From Berberis thunbergii (Eukaryota > Streptophyta > Magnoliopsida > Ranunculales > Berberidaceae): a stretch of DNA of 64,000 nucleotides. Positions 12,716 through 23,345 of this stretch are shown one piece after another. The stretch is from NCBI GenBank assembly GCA_003290165.1, contig QNQO01000516.1, positions 310,001 to 374,000 on the forward strand. The letters are read 5' to 3'. Position numbers and translations under genes: made by a program. The notes under the pieces were generated by a model. That model was not told where the DNA came from and made no database searches. It worked only from the letters and a program-made list of their open reading frames with translations. Positions within the stretch are counted from its first letter, which is position 1; each line of letters starts with the position of its first letter.

Positions 12716-13329
12716 GCGTTTAAATTTCTTTATTTCACCTTGTTAATATGTTCCGCTTACCTTTATCGATCCTTCAAATGCGTCAACTCAAAATAGAAAA
12801 CAATATTTTATTCTATCTAATAAGATGTTGATTAGTAATGTAAAAAGACATCTTAGTTGTAACTTAGAGTCATCATTTGAATGTGCAACTTTATGAGATT
12901 TGTATTACATAGCTTAAATATTCAATACGTTTCTCATGCACTGCTCTTTCAAATTTTACAGGTTTAGGTGTTGTTGAATTGATATTAGTTTTGAAGTGGA
13001 AGATATGGATTTTTGAAGTGGAACACATTTTGTGGGATGATCGATATGGTGTGCAAGATCACATGCATTGTTGTATGTATCGTTCTTTTTGTATGTCTCA
13101 TAGACGATCATTATAAATTATGTAGTTATTTAAGTTTAAGTGAGTTATATCTCAAGTTGAAATTGTATATATATATAATTTCAATTTGAGGTTGATAGAG
13201 TATAAAGTTGTTTGGGATTGTATTTTTGTAATAGACAAGGTATTGATTATACGAAAATTAATATAACTGCGCTAATGTTTGAAATGTTTCTTCTGAATGA
13301 CAAAAAAAAAGGCAATAAAAAATGAATTT
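12716..13329. other. CACTA right-arm non-coding sequence
   Basis: AT-rich, with a near-palindromic segment around 13150-13190 (TCAAGTTGAAATTGTATATATATA then AATTTCAATTTGAGG) that could form a hairpin. No protein-coding signal is seen. Its position between the minisatellite and the subterminal repeats suggests it is 3' untranslated element DNA. Confidence 0.4.
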
Positions 13330-13833
13330 TCATTAGTAATTTTTTTAGCTACAGCAAGTTAGTGTTGACAACGGCAAATGCCGTTTCTGTTTTGACAATT
13401 TGATTTGCAACTTAGAAATGGTTTGAAGCCGTCGCCAAATAGCCACGGCAAATGTCGTCGCTGTTTTGTCAATTGGATTTGCAATTTAGCAACAGTTTGA
13501 AATCGTCACTATATAGCCACGATAGAAACCGTCTCTATTTTTCAATTTGTGACAGCTTTTGCCGTCCCAAACATTTTAAAAGCCGTTGTTGTCTCAAATA
13601 AAACCTTGGAATTCAAATTTGTTTAGCAACGAAATTTTTGCAACTTAGCGATGTTTTTTAGCCGTTGCTAATTAGCTACGGAATAAAATACTATTATATT
13701 GGAGCGACGATTCAAATAGCTACGGTATTGTGACAGTCGTTGAGCTGTTGATTTATTTTAGCTACGGTTTTTTGATACTTAGCAACGGTAAACCGCTGTT
13801 GCTGATTTTTTTTTTTTTTTTTTTTTTGTAGTG
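13330..13833 (-). repeat. CACTA subterminal repeats and right terminus
   Basis: Motifs of the type (T)AGC(A/T)ACGG and their partial complements (CCGTCGCT, GCCGTTGCT, AGCCACGG, AGCTACGG, TTAGCAACGG) recur about every 20-60 bp in both orientations. The block ends in a long poly-T run then GTAGTG at 13828-13833. In CACTA elements such arrays are binding sites for the element's accessory protein, and the end reads CACTAC on the other strand. TGA at 13834-13836 is the presumed 3-bp duplication. Confidence 0.85.
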
Positions 13834-13836
13834 TGA

Positions 13837-15252
13837 AGCAGGTAGTGGTGTCCTTCAGAAAATAAGGTGCTAGTGATGTTCATCAAGAGAAATAGCTCTG
13901 TTATTTAGCAGGGGCCTTAGTTTAACTATAATTAGATGATCAAAACAATTTAACATTCGACATTGCAAGACCATGTGACCGTGATTTACCACAAGGTCTG
14001 CACATTCAGGCATATGGAATTAAATAAAAGAGCATACATATCATTTCATTGCTCTAAGGAGTTATCATGAGTTTTGGGATTCCTTGAAGTAATCCTAAAT
14101 CACTAGTTATTTTCTTTAGTGTTCGACATAAGCAGGAAAACAAATTTCTCCTTTGCCCCATCGCTAATATAGACGTGTCTTCGCTCCTAAAGGAATATAG
14201 GATAACGAATGATTTACCACTTCACTTTTCTAAATATCTTATCCATTACGAAATTCACCGCATACATATATTTGCACCCCTTTTATCTATATATATCTCA
14301 TATCCTATACTTAATAACTAAAAATTTTGATTGTTGTGATTTTCAAGATGGCAAACTTTGTTTGATGCTTTCTTTTACTGTAGATGTAACCCAGGTATTT
14401 ATTTAACCTTGGAAGCTTGTGTCCATCAGGTATCAGATTTTTAGATAATAGTTACAGTGGGTTTGTGTCTCTAACAGTCTCATTACGGGTGACATGGCTT
14501 TACTCAGCCACAAAGTGTTTGGTTTCACTTGTCAAAATAAGGAGGAAACAATTGCTCACTAATTTGTTATTCAATAAAAGTAATAATTTGGTCCCACCAA
14601 TTTGACTTTGAATAAAATTCTCAATTCATTACATCTATGCATATTTAAGGACGATACCAAATGAATTTGTTAGAGAAGACTTGCACAAAATTTCTCTTCT
14701 CTTAAGGAATTCCTTAAATAATGGTATTTTGATCAATTTAAGGAGCATCACATTGAGACTATACTGTATAAGCCTTCAATATAAACTTCAGTTTCAGTGT
14801 TTTTTAATGCTTAGAGTCGCTACCCACTTTTAGTGATAGGCGGATAACTCAAAGCTGAGGTTTCCAAATATTTTGGCATTGAACCTAAACCTTTATAACT
14901 GAATTGTCAGATTTGTTAAGCCAATTTTCACAAGATAAAATCAAGCAAACTTAATTAACTGGGCATAGTCAAGTATGCTGAGAAGTGAGATTGAACATTG
15001 GCTTGAACTTGATTTAAGTGATAGTAAATTTTGGTTACATTGGATATCACAAGTAGTTTTTCAATTTCTCACAATAGTTGTGCTGTGAATACTTATTTCT
15101 TGATCATATTGGACCCCAACAAAGTATGGATCAATAATCCTTCCTATAAACAACTTCTAAACAAAATGGGTCAGTAGACTGTGAGGTTTAAATTACTAGC
15201 TTGAGAACTACAAGAGTTAGCTATGTTGACGCCAGCGAACTGTGAGGAAGAG
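13837..15252. other. Intergenic sequence downstream of the ATXR6-like gene
   Basis: AT-rich unique-looking sequence with no recognisable coding region, TE ends or RNA gene. The part nearest 15252 must contain the 3' UTR and polyadenylation region of the minus-strand gene. I could not fix a polyadenylation site. Confidence 0.4.
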
Positions 15253-17370
15253 CTACACAAAGTGTTCAGTTGGGTACTCGTGCTCCAACCCATTGTAGTC
15301 ATAATATAATCTTTCGCCCTTTGATATGTCTCTAATTGCTATCAGCAAAACCCGGGATTCCCCATCAACATTGAATCTCACACATTTGAGGTTCTGTTTC
15401 TTCTTTCCATCACTGCATGTAGAGACACAATCTTAATAAAACCGTAGAGAAAATGTGACCTTCAAAGAGATGAAGAGCTTACGGTGTATGGTTGTTAATC
15501 CCATTGATGTATCGAGCTATGTTTCCATGTTTATCAGGACAGATGACAAGGCATTCTGAAGGGAGATTTGCAGATAAAAGAGTCATCATGCTATCGCCAC
15601 CATCGTGTTCCCGGTTCTTCAAGTAATCAACATCACCAGCATACTCAGTGATTAATGTCAAGTCCTTTATGTGCCTATCTGCCTCGACAGTGAACCTGTT
15701 TTGATTAAGAAGTTAAGTGAGACCAAATTCAACACAATGAGAAAGTAGGAAACGGTAACAATGTTCAAGAGTTTAGCTTACCCTTCTTGAGAATCGAAAA
15801 CAACCATTAATGGTGGCCACTCCCCTCTTTTGATCATATTCTTGCACAGGTTCAAGGTTTCAGTATCTTCCCTTGATAATACCTGAAATGTAATTGCACA
15901 AATTATTTCCTCAAATTCCATCCAATACTGAATAAATGAGTCTCAAAAAAAACATGAGGCAAAAGGAGTGTCATAGCACAATATTCTTAAAGTTGCTATG
16001 ATGGTATGCAAACAAAAATAAAAGAACCAATGATCAAAAGAGAAATTGCGAAATTTCATAAAATTTTGCCCAAGCCTAAATCATGCCACAAGTTAGCAAA
16101 TTCCTGTTGTGTTCTTACTTGTCCGACTTGTTTGTCTCCATTAAACTGTATCAAGTTGTTACCATCATAGTAAAATTGATTTGAGTCAGATGTGCATTAC
16201 TGAAATTTTAACATGCCTAGGATGGCATGTTAGTTATATTTAGATAGGATCACACTAATACATTTATGCGTAAACCCAAATTGTTGCACAAGAGACTAAA
16301 ATACCATTCAGTTCTTATTCATCACACTTGTTCGTAGTCAATGGACCAAATGTTATCATCCTAATAAAACTGATTTGATTAAAGGTACATTGCTGAAACA
16401 TGTATCCTCTTTACTATGTTCAACACAACAAGTAATTAAACCCCATATAACCAATGGCATAATCTATTTGTTCATACAACAAATCCAAAACATAAGTTAC
16501 ATTGTCAGATAATTTCTCTTTTCCAATTTTTAATGTCAGATAAGTAAATAAAACTCATCCCTTGTGAACATACCTGCATTCCTCCACGCTCAAGAACTGC
16601 GCGATTGGCAGAACTTGTAGCCATCCCAGGCATGTATGTGAGCGTATCGCAGAACACGGTGCCAGTCGCAATCAAAGCCGTAGCCAAAGATGCCATTTGT
16701 TCCAATCTCCTCTTTGGATCTTCAATTGGACTAAACGGCAATAACTTCCTCTTCTTCTTTGAGACAATTAAGCTCTTTCTCCTCTTCCGCGTATCTAGAA
16801 CACGGAAAAATTACACCCAATACAACAAATAAGAAGAAACCATATGAAACTAAACAAACCCAAATCCGTAGATCTAAACCTACAATCCATTAAAGAAGAA
16901 ACCATGAAAATCAGAATAAACCCAACGTTCCTTACCTCGAATGGGCTTCTGGGTAGTGGATTCAGAAGATTTGTGGATCCGGAAGAAATCGATGATTTTT
17001 GTCTGAACTAAAGGAAACTCTGAAAAATAAAAAATAGCAAAACCCATTAACGATTTTGAATCAAAACTGAAGTTGAGATGGTGAAATAAGAGAACCCCAT
17101 TAACATACTTTTGGGTTTCTTCGGATTCGAGCAATTGGGGCAGAACCAAGACCCTTTTGGAACCGAAACGAGAATGGGTCGGAGGCAGAAGAGGTGAAAC
17201 CCTCTGTCGCATTTGTCGCAGAGAAGAAGCTCGTGTGCTGCATCGCCAGATCGGCATTCTTCGCAGCAAACTTCACTGTAATCTGCTTCTTTGTTGTTGT
17301 TCTTCAGTGAAGAAGGGGGTTTTGGAGCTTGGCTTCTTTTCCTCTTCAACGTTGTTGGTTGATAACCCAT
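15253..17370 (-). CDS. ATXR6: Histone-lysine N-methyltransferase ATXR6-like (H3K27 monomethyltransferase)
   Basis: Six exons on the minus strand: 17370-17109, 17019-16936, 16794-16574, 15882-15782, 15695-15483, 15412-15253. All introns are GT-AG, phases agree, and the joined frame is 1041 nt (346 residues plus stop), close to the ~349 of Arabidopsis ATXR6. Residues 35-81 form a PHD finger with C36, C39, C51, C54, H59, C62, C77 and C80. QTKIIDFF at 93-100 matches the PCNA-interacting (PIP) box known in ATXR5/6. The basic linker and DPKRRLEQMASLATAL are family hallmarks. The SET domain spans about 212-346 with ITEYAGDVDYL, INNHTP (289-294) and YYDYNG (330-335), ending EHEYPTEHFV. The family acts in the nucleus with the replication machinery, placing H3K27me1 on new H3.1 and repressing heterochromatin and transposons. 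The short N-terminus favours ATXR6 over ATXR5. No stop or frameshift is seen. Intron 3 (691 bp) is the longest. Confidence 0.95.
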
Positions 17371-17462
17371 TATTAGAGATCAAAGATGAGAAGAGAAGAG
17401 AAGAGTTGTGGTTGAGAGATTGGACTTCCTGCCATTTTAACAGTAACAGCGAAAATTTTAGT

Positions 17463-17504
17463 TTTCGCGCGCTGATTTAGGTTAGCGGGAAGTTTAGCGC
17501 GAAG
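17463..17504. promoter_or_regulatory. Cluster of three E2F-like sites upstream of ATXR6-like gene
   Basis: TTTCGCGC at 17463-17470 matches the E2F consensus TTTSSCGC exactly. GCGGGAAG at 17485-17492 and GCGCGAAG at 17497-17504 match its reverse (GCGSSAAA) except for the last base. They lie 93-134 bp upstream of the start codon. ATXR5/6 are known as S-phase, E2F-linked genes in Arabidopsis, which fits; binding here is inferred. Confidence 0.7.
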
Positions 17505-17601
17505 TAGATTTTGGAGGAATGTATATTAGGTAGGTGGTCTCAAATTCGGTTCGCTGACTTGTCTTAAGCACAACATGTAGGTTGGGCTTTAGTCTCTTTA
17601 T

Positions 17602-18276
17602 CAGGGGTGAGCATCCCATTCCGCAATTTCAATCTCGTCTCGGTTACATTCTATCCCTATTTTTTTTAGTCTTTTTGGAATAGATCAAACAGATTCCGAT
17701 TCCGATCTAGAATGGATGGAATTGGGATAGAGATCAATCTCATCCCAAATTTATTTATTTAAAATTTATTATCATTATTTACTAATTTTAATATCTTAAA
17801 TTTTTAATTAAGTCTCACTTACGTTAGAATTTAGTCAACTTATTGTCTTATTGTGACAGTGGACACATTATAAATTGTAACTAGTTCATTTAACAACAAT
17901 TGGAGGTCAATGTGAAACCAATCTTTGTTGTTGTTGTTTTTTTTTTTTCTCAACATTATTTCCTTAGCATTAAGGAGATCTTTATGTATTTATCTAACAT
18001 TGCACACTCCTTTGAATGCATACTGTTCAAATAAAAAATTTTGTGAAATAGATTTTTTGAGAAAAGGAGATTGAAAGGGTGTTCTTATATTTGATTGGAA
18101 TGTATACAGACACTTGTAGCATGGAAAGGTTCATCTTCAGTACCTGCTCATCATGTTTTGTCCCGTTCCAAACCCGTTTAGGATGGGATGAGGTCGGGAT
18201 AATGTTTATCTCGCCCTGATCTCGAAGGAACGGGATGAGGTTCAACCCGTCACATCCCTTCCCGCGCCCACCCCTA
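17602..18276. mobile_element. hAT-like non-autonomous element, copy 1
   Basis: Begins CAGGGGTGAGCATCCC and ends GCGCCCACCCCTA, imperfect inverted termini of the TAGGGGTGGGC type. Flanking 8-bp repeats CTCTTTAT (17594-17601) and CTATTTAT (18277-18284) match at 7 of 8 bases, as expected for an old hAT duplication. Both arms contain CGGGATGAGG/ATCCCAATTCC-type words in opposite orientation. No transposase is present. The related copy at 58182-59146 shares both termini and arm sequences. It starts ~230 bp upstream of the ATXR6-like start codon. Confidence 0.8.
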
Positions 18277-18429
18277 CTATTTATAACCCAACCTATGTTG
18301 CCACCTAAGTCTAGTAAAAAAACTTTACATCTCACAATCTGATAAGGGACGGATATGTTTTCTTATGGTTTTACTTTACCTATTGTTTGTTAATAACTCA
18401 TACATGTCCCTATGTTATATTGTTATTTA

Positions 18430-19017
18430 TGTGTTTAGATCTGTCCTTACCAATCTCGATGATATCTAACCTGTAAAAAGAGCAGCAGTTGAGCCCAGGA
18501 CCACCGTTGTGGTGGTCGAAGACCCTCCGATGCTTAAGTCAGATACCGGTTCGAGAAGATTGAAGACTTAATGTAAAATTACAGTTTGTATAATTGAGTA
18601 TATGTATGTGTACCTCACCGACTCTTATAGAGAGACTTCCCTCCCCAATTGTACCTGCTATTGATGGCGTGATGGAGAGAGGAGCCTTGCATAAGATCTT
18701 ACATGTTGCATGACTAAGTACTCTAGCAGTTGGCTCTATTTGGGACCCAATGCTTGATTGGGCTAGAGGTGATTTCGTGCGAGTGGATCTTGGGCCTGTG
18801 ACAGCTCTAGATTCATTGTTCGGGCCTTATTGTCCTAAGCCAAGTCCTAAGACTCGTGCTTCTAGGGCTAGCGTGGGTTTGGACGCTTGACTTACAAGCT
18901 GAACAGTAGTCTTGTGCATGGGTCTGCTTAGGACTGCGCTGAAGCCTTTTACTGGCAAGGGTTTTAGTCCATGCCAAATGTACGGCTGTGATTGAGTGAT
19001 TGTTTGATGTCTCATCA
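18430..19017 (-). repeat. 3' LTR of the outer Tat element
   Basis: Plus-strand reading starts TGTGTTTAGATCTGTCC and ends GATGTCTCATCA. It pairs with 35822-36430 along its length, including ATCTAACCTG(T/C)AAAAAGAGCA, GATGCTTAAGTCAGATACCG and GATTGAGTGA, with scattered substitutions and small indels. Start and end were set from the limits of similarity plus TG...CA. Confidence 0.85.
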
Positions 19018-19040
19018 ACTACTCCCCCCAGTTAATGGGG
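19018..19040 (-). other. Polypurine tract of the outer Tat element
   Basis: On the minus strand this reads CATTAACTGGGGGGAGTAGT, directly before the LTR start TGATGAGAC. A G-rich tract next to the 3' LTR primes plus-strand DNA synthesis in LTR retrotransposons, and it fixes the element's orientation as minus. Confidence 0.75.
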
Positions 19041-20339
19041 TTGTGTGCAGTTCCATTTATTTAATGAATGTGGACTGGTGCAGTTATACTTGGAACTGTC
19101 GCCGCCTTATTCCCCACGTAGCATTTAATGCTGGAGTGACTGATGTGTGACTTCCTTCTATGAACTAACCTGCCTATATATGGGTTGGTTCTCATAGGTT
19201 CATGCATTACTTTGAGCATTGTAGAGCATGTTTCTCAAATGCGTATTTCCTAAGAATGTGCGTTGACTTCTCTAAAAGATCAAGGAGGGTCTCCATTGAA
19301 GTCTCCGAAAGTTTTGTCATTTAAATAGATTAGTCTTGACAATACCTGCTATTGGGCAAAGCCATCTAGTTTAAGAGAGCTTCCAGTGGTTCCAAGGGAC
19401 CTTTGAATTTCTTCTTATGTCGCAAAAGTACGGACTGCCACTTAGAGACCAAGTTTATCTTCCATATTTTGGTGTTCCCCACGACGTCTTCTGCCATTCA
19501 GTTTGGGAGATAATACCCACAGCCAACTTTGAGTGGTTGTTCCCAATGCTCCTTCCTGGGCTTCACTCATGATACCCAGTCGAAAGATAGACTGGCTGAG
19601 TCAGGCTCTGGTGTGCAAGGATTGCGGTCTTGGAGATCTAACTCTACATCACTCTAGACATCCCTTTTTTAGGGATCACCACAACAGCCAACTTTTAGTA
19701 CATTTTCTCTCACCTCCAAGTCTTGTTCTACAAGGCAGATCGACGGAGCAAAGTCCCAACATATGTTCCGACGGATATACTCATTCTCACACTACTTTGC
19801 ACCAAGTTCAGATACTTGTAGTGTGTAAACTTGTGTACTAGCCAGTCAGTCAAGCTTTGTAATAACGTTTTGATGATCAATAAAGTTTGTATTTTTGAAT
19901 TCGTTTTTCTTGTATGTCCTAGATGATTGTGAATCATGTTGGCTTGTGGGAATGAATCTTTTCGACTGTAAGATGAGACGGTTTTAACTTTGAGCAGGGA
20001 CTAGGTTGACCTATTTCTAAAGGAGACGCATGTGGTTTTGATTCAGCATGTGTCGTTCCCTTGGAAAAATAGCTTGATTCACCAATGATGGCCAAGTCAC
20101 TAAAGAGTGTTCCTTGTCGTGCCTTGCAGGTTGTCCGCTTTCTGAGTAGGCGTTGACTTGTCAAAGTACTGCTACTTACCTCTGTAGAGAACTGGAGTGA
20201 CAGTGAAATAGTATTTTTTGGACTAGATTCTGAACCATACTCCGACTCATAGTTTAGTTGAGTCTTGTTGGTTAGATCATTGTCGTGGTGGTGCGTATGG
20301 ACTGGAACGATTGAATGCATTGAGTCGTTTGAGAAGTGG
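19041..20339 (-). other. 3' non-coding region of the outer Tat element
   Basis: No recognisable protein in the sense (minus) strand; ORFs up to 128 codons are unsupported. It lies between the tandem array and the polypurine tract. The part next to the tract resembles 24720-24850 in the inner element (GACAGTTCC/GACGGTTCC, GCACACAACCCCATTAA). Confidence 0.5.
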
Positions 20340-20592
20340 ACTTGTCAGCATGTGTGTTGCCTTAGTTCCTAAGGATGACTAGGCTATCTCTGGAGTGGTG
20401 ACCTGTTTGTGGACTAGACTCGCCCATTTGTGGTGAACTTTCCATGGACTAGGTTCAGCATGTGATGGAGTTCCTTGGCTTTGAGACGGGCTAGGTCACT
20501 CATGTGTCAAGTTGACGTCATCTGAAAATGACTAGGCTTGGCCGCCTGTGCGCCATTGTGGCCCCGTATTCAGATCAGGTTCCATAGAAAGT
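20340..20592 (-). repeat. ~198-bp tandem array of the outer element, left part
   Basis: Continues the array at 30007-30830: it shares GCGCCATTGTGG, CCCGTATTCAGATCAGGTTCC and CCATGGACTAGGTTC with the units there. It is cut off at 20592 by the inner element, whose right side resumes the same unit, so the insertion point lies inside a repeat. Confidence 0.75.
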
Positions 20593-21274
20593 TGATGATA
20601 CACCAATACAATATCTCTTTTACACCGTACACGTGTCATGATGATCTCGAGAAATAATAGGCCAAAGCGTCAGCCGAACACTGATCCATCCTAAGCGGCT
20701 CCAAGTCGGCACAATGCAGTTTGCCATACGGACCCCAAATAATTATAGCCTGCTATGCCCACGCGTCTCACAGCTATCCTCAATACCCGTAAGCCCTGTT
20801 AAGGCAAGTATCTCGACGATCAACTTTGAAGGGGCAAGATAGGAATCACTCAATTAGGAAGCAAATACCAGAGTATATGTCGCACATGAAAACTTCTATC
20901 TATGGACTACTCTCTGATTGGGAACAATCTCCCGCGTATCTAGAAGCACAAGACTAACAGGGGAACTCCCTTTCACAGCACAACTTCTAATTAGAGAAGG
21001 ATCTCTACAAAGATCTTCTTCCCTAAACTACGCCACCGATGGCTTGGTCAAACCAGGACTCCAACACTATAAATAAGACATAAGGTTGGTAAGCTAAGGT
21101 ACGCTACAAATTTCTTATTTACAACATTACGGCTTCCTCGGATCCCTGTCTGACTTCAGCATCGAAGAGTCATCAACCACCACAACGATGATCCGTGGCT
21201 CACGTGTGTTCCTTGTGCAGGTCAGCAGGTTTGCAGGTCAAGGTCAAAGCCAGGAGCGAAAATCGATTGCATCA
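20593..21274 (+). repeat. 5' LTR of the inner Tat-like element
   Basis: Starts TGATGATACACCAATAC and ends AAAATCGATTGCATCA. It aligns along its whole length with 29319-30006, for example GAGAAATAATAGGCC, AAGCGTCAGCC, CACTATAAATAAGACAT and CGTGTGTTCCTTGTGCAGG, with scattered differences. The segment ACACTATAAATAAGAC (from about 21063) could be the TATA region of the element promoter. Confidence 0.88.
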
Positions 21275-21296
21275 GTTTGGCGACGTCCATGGGGAC
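21275..21296 (+). other. Primer-binding site of the inner element
   Basis: TTTGGCGACGTCCATGGGGA directly follows the LTR end. It resembles the TGGCGCCGTCTGTGGGGA-type primer site common in Tat-lineage elements and starts with the TGG that pairs with a tRNA CCA end. This fixes the plus orientation. Confidence 0.75.
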
Positions 21297-21739
21297 GACA
21301 AAGTCCGTAACCAATCGATAACATTATTTCTCTTCAGAATATGAAAAGATGGTGACCACCAGATCATGCAACAATGGAGAACGAGAAGACACGTCAAATG
21401 CTTAGATTGGCGCTATACTATCGCTCTCAGTGGTGCTGGTGACACACGGGCAGCAGACTGACACCCCCGCGTCAGCAACAGTAATGACGAGCCCTAGGAT
21501 ATATTTGTTGTTGCCACAAATACAGCAGATCGCAAAAGCAGTTGAGGCTTTCAATGGATATTAGAAGCAGCACAGTCCCCAATCTCCGAAAGACAAGCCC
21601 TTGCTAGTTCTCATTGGATTAGATGAGGTGCGTAGTTAACGCAGACCCAACCTTCAGGGTAGACAAATTAGCCCTGCAGAACCCCCTTTGCCGAGGGGCT
21701 CACGACCCATACGTGCTATATTGCCTATTGTTCCACTAT

Positions 21740-22330
21740 TCGTGGATTGTATCATGAATGAGGCTCTTCCAAATAAGTTCACGCCTCCAAAGCTCGACTT
21801 CTATGATGGGACCATTGACCCATTCAGTCACTTGCGTCATTACTAGCATGTAATGGCACTCAAAGAAGGTTCCAAGTTGGTGATGTGCAGAACTTTCCCT
21901 ACTAGCCTAAAAAAGTCAACACTGACATGGTTCCACAACCTCCCGCCAAAGTCGATCGACTCATTCAAGACGTTGGCCAAGGAGTTCCTGATGCACTTTG
22001 TCGAAAGTCATCATCTACGAAAGGCCCACACTACATATTCTCTCTGAAACAGAATTCTAATGAGACGCTATGATAGTATGTCACACGCTTCAATGACGAG
22101 CTGACGCTCATTAACGACTATGGTGATGACACAGCCATGACAACTTTTACCATGGGCCTAAGAGAGATAAAGTTTTACAACTTCCTCACCTTGGAACCCC
22201 CTTTGGATATGCCAGAACTCTTGAAGAGTGCCTAGAGGTACATCACCCTGGAAGAGATGAGAACAACGAATAAGGAAATTGAAGTTGAGAATAAGCCTTC
22301 CCTTCCTAGGGACTAGAAGGAGGGAAGAAG
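21740..22330 (+). pseudogene. gag of the inner Tat-like element
   Basis: Capsid-like retrotransposon gag sequence. The reading begins NEALPNKFTPPKLDFYDG and TIDPFSHLRHY, breaks at a TAG at 21844, then continues as the open stretch 21853-22047 with MCRTFPTSLK, TWFHNLPP, SIDSFKTLAKEF and FVESHHLRKA, which is the typical Tat gag block. Later conserved motifs are only recoverable in other frames. Gag would form the particle that packages element RNA. Stops and shifts make it non-functional. Confidence 0.85.
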
Positions 22331-22859
22331 GCGAGAGGACAAAGAAAGCGTAATGACAACAGGTCAGACCCTGGTCGGGCCATGCCAGAGAAAGCCTCCA
22401 ACTACGTTGGATCCAGATCTATAACCCCCCTCAATTCAAGCTTACCAGACGTCCTGAATTCCATAAAAAACTGGGAGGATATAAAGTGTCCCTCGAAGTA
22501 GCGCATAGGCCCTTCCAAGCACATGATAACAGAAAGTACTGCTCATACCACTAGGAGGATGTCTATGACACCAACGACTGCAAAAGTCTAAGGTATGAAA
22601 TTGAATACTGGATCTGCAAGGGAAATTTAAAGGAATTCCTGGGTTCAGAGAAACCACAAGACCGGCCCAGAGATGGGAGACGCAGTCAAGGAGATTGAGA
22701 ATGAGATTTCGGGCATAATCTATGATTTTCACGGAATCGGATTGGATGAAGACCAGTTGAACAGATCTTGCAAGTGAACTCTACTGGATATGCAGACGCA
22801 ACCCGCAGATGAGGAAAGACTCATGTACTACTCGAGGGTGCAAGGCCTCTTCCTCACCT
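22331..22859 (+). other. gag-protease linker of the inner element
   Basis: Degenerate sequence where the gag C-terminus and nucleocapsid would lie. No intact zinc knuckle can be read. An opposite-strand 96-codon ORF (22442-22732) shows no family resemblance and is treated as chance. Confidence 0.4.
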
Positions 22860-23345
22860 GAACCTTTACAAACAAGGACCTCGAAGGCGTCCCTGCACTG
22901 CACAATGACGCTATCGTCATTTCGGTTTCTATCTCAAGGTGGGAAGTGAAGAGCGCCTTGGTGGATAAGAAAAGCTCCCTCATGTCTTGTTTTACAATGT
23001 GTTCCGCAATATGGATCTCAAGGAAGAGAATCTGACATCCTCAGATTACTCGCTGATTGGATTCAGCGGAGAGAAATGCTTCCCGATCGGGAAGATAAGG
23101 TTAGCAGTGGTGGCAGAAGAGCCACAACTGAGAAAAGTCTTGTTTTTGGACTTCATGGTGGTAGATGCACTGTCTACCTACAACCTTATCTTGGGTTGAC
23201 CTTGGCTTCACCAGATGGAAACAATAGCCTCCACCCTCCACCAGTGCGTCAAGTACACTGCTAACCACCCAAAGGGAACAATTCACGAAGATCAACCAAC
23301 GACACGAGGCTGCCATTACATTGGACTGAAGCAGATAAAATGTTC
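22860..23345 (+). pseudogene. Aspartic protease remnant of the inner Tat-like element
   Basis: Family order is visible: KDLEGVPALHNDAIVISVSI, SALVDKKSS where the catalytic loop should read VDTGSS, then in another frame LTSSDYSLIGFSGEKC, PIGKIRLAV, LDFMVVDALSTYNLILG (22987-23199) and HQMETIASTLHQCVKY. The protease would cut the polyprotein. The catalytic Asp-Thr-Gly is replaced by Asp-Lys-Lys and the frame breaks, so it is dead. In complete Tat elements RT follows this point, but here it does not. Confidence 0.8.

Larger units (their letters stand above)
1..13833 (+). mobile_element. CACTA (En/Spm) DNA transposon, right part, degenerate
   Basis: Seen: a TNP2-type transposase, a second En/Spm-type ORF downstream, a subterminal repeat field, and a right terminus reading poly-T then GTAGTG (reverse complement CACTAC followed by poly-A) ending at 13833. 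The three bases after it, TGA, are the candidate 3-bp target duplication. Known: CACTA elements have CACTA termini, 3-bp duplications and clustered subterminal motifs. The left end is not seen, so the start coordinate is only the window edge. A solo LTR and a LINE fragment lie inside and stretch the element. Coding regions carry several stops, so it is not autonomous. Confidence 0.8.

Noticed and set aside
16880..17269. 129-codon minus ORF and 17157-17480 plus ORF
   Set aside because: Other-frame shadows of exons 1-2 and intron 1 of the ATXR6-like gene.
19533..20320. ORFs of 102 and 128 codons in the outer element's 3' region
   Set aside because: No family match. They lie in non-coding retrotransposon DNA between the tandem array and the polypurine tract.
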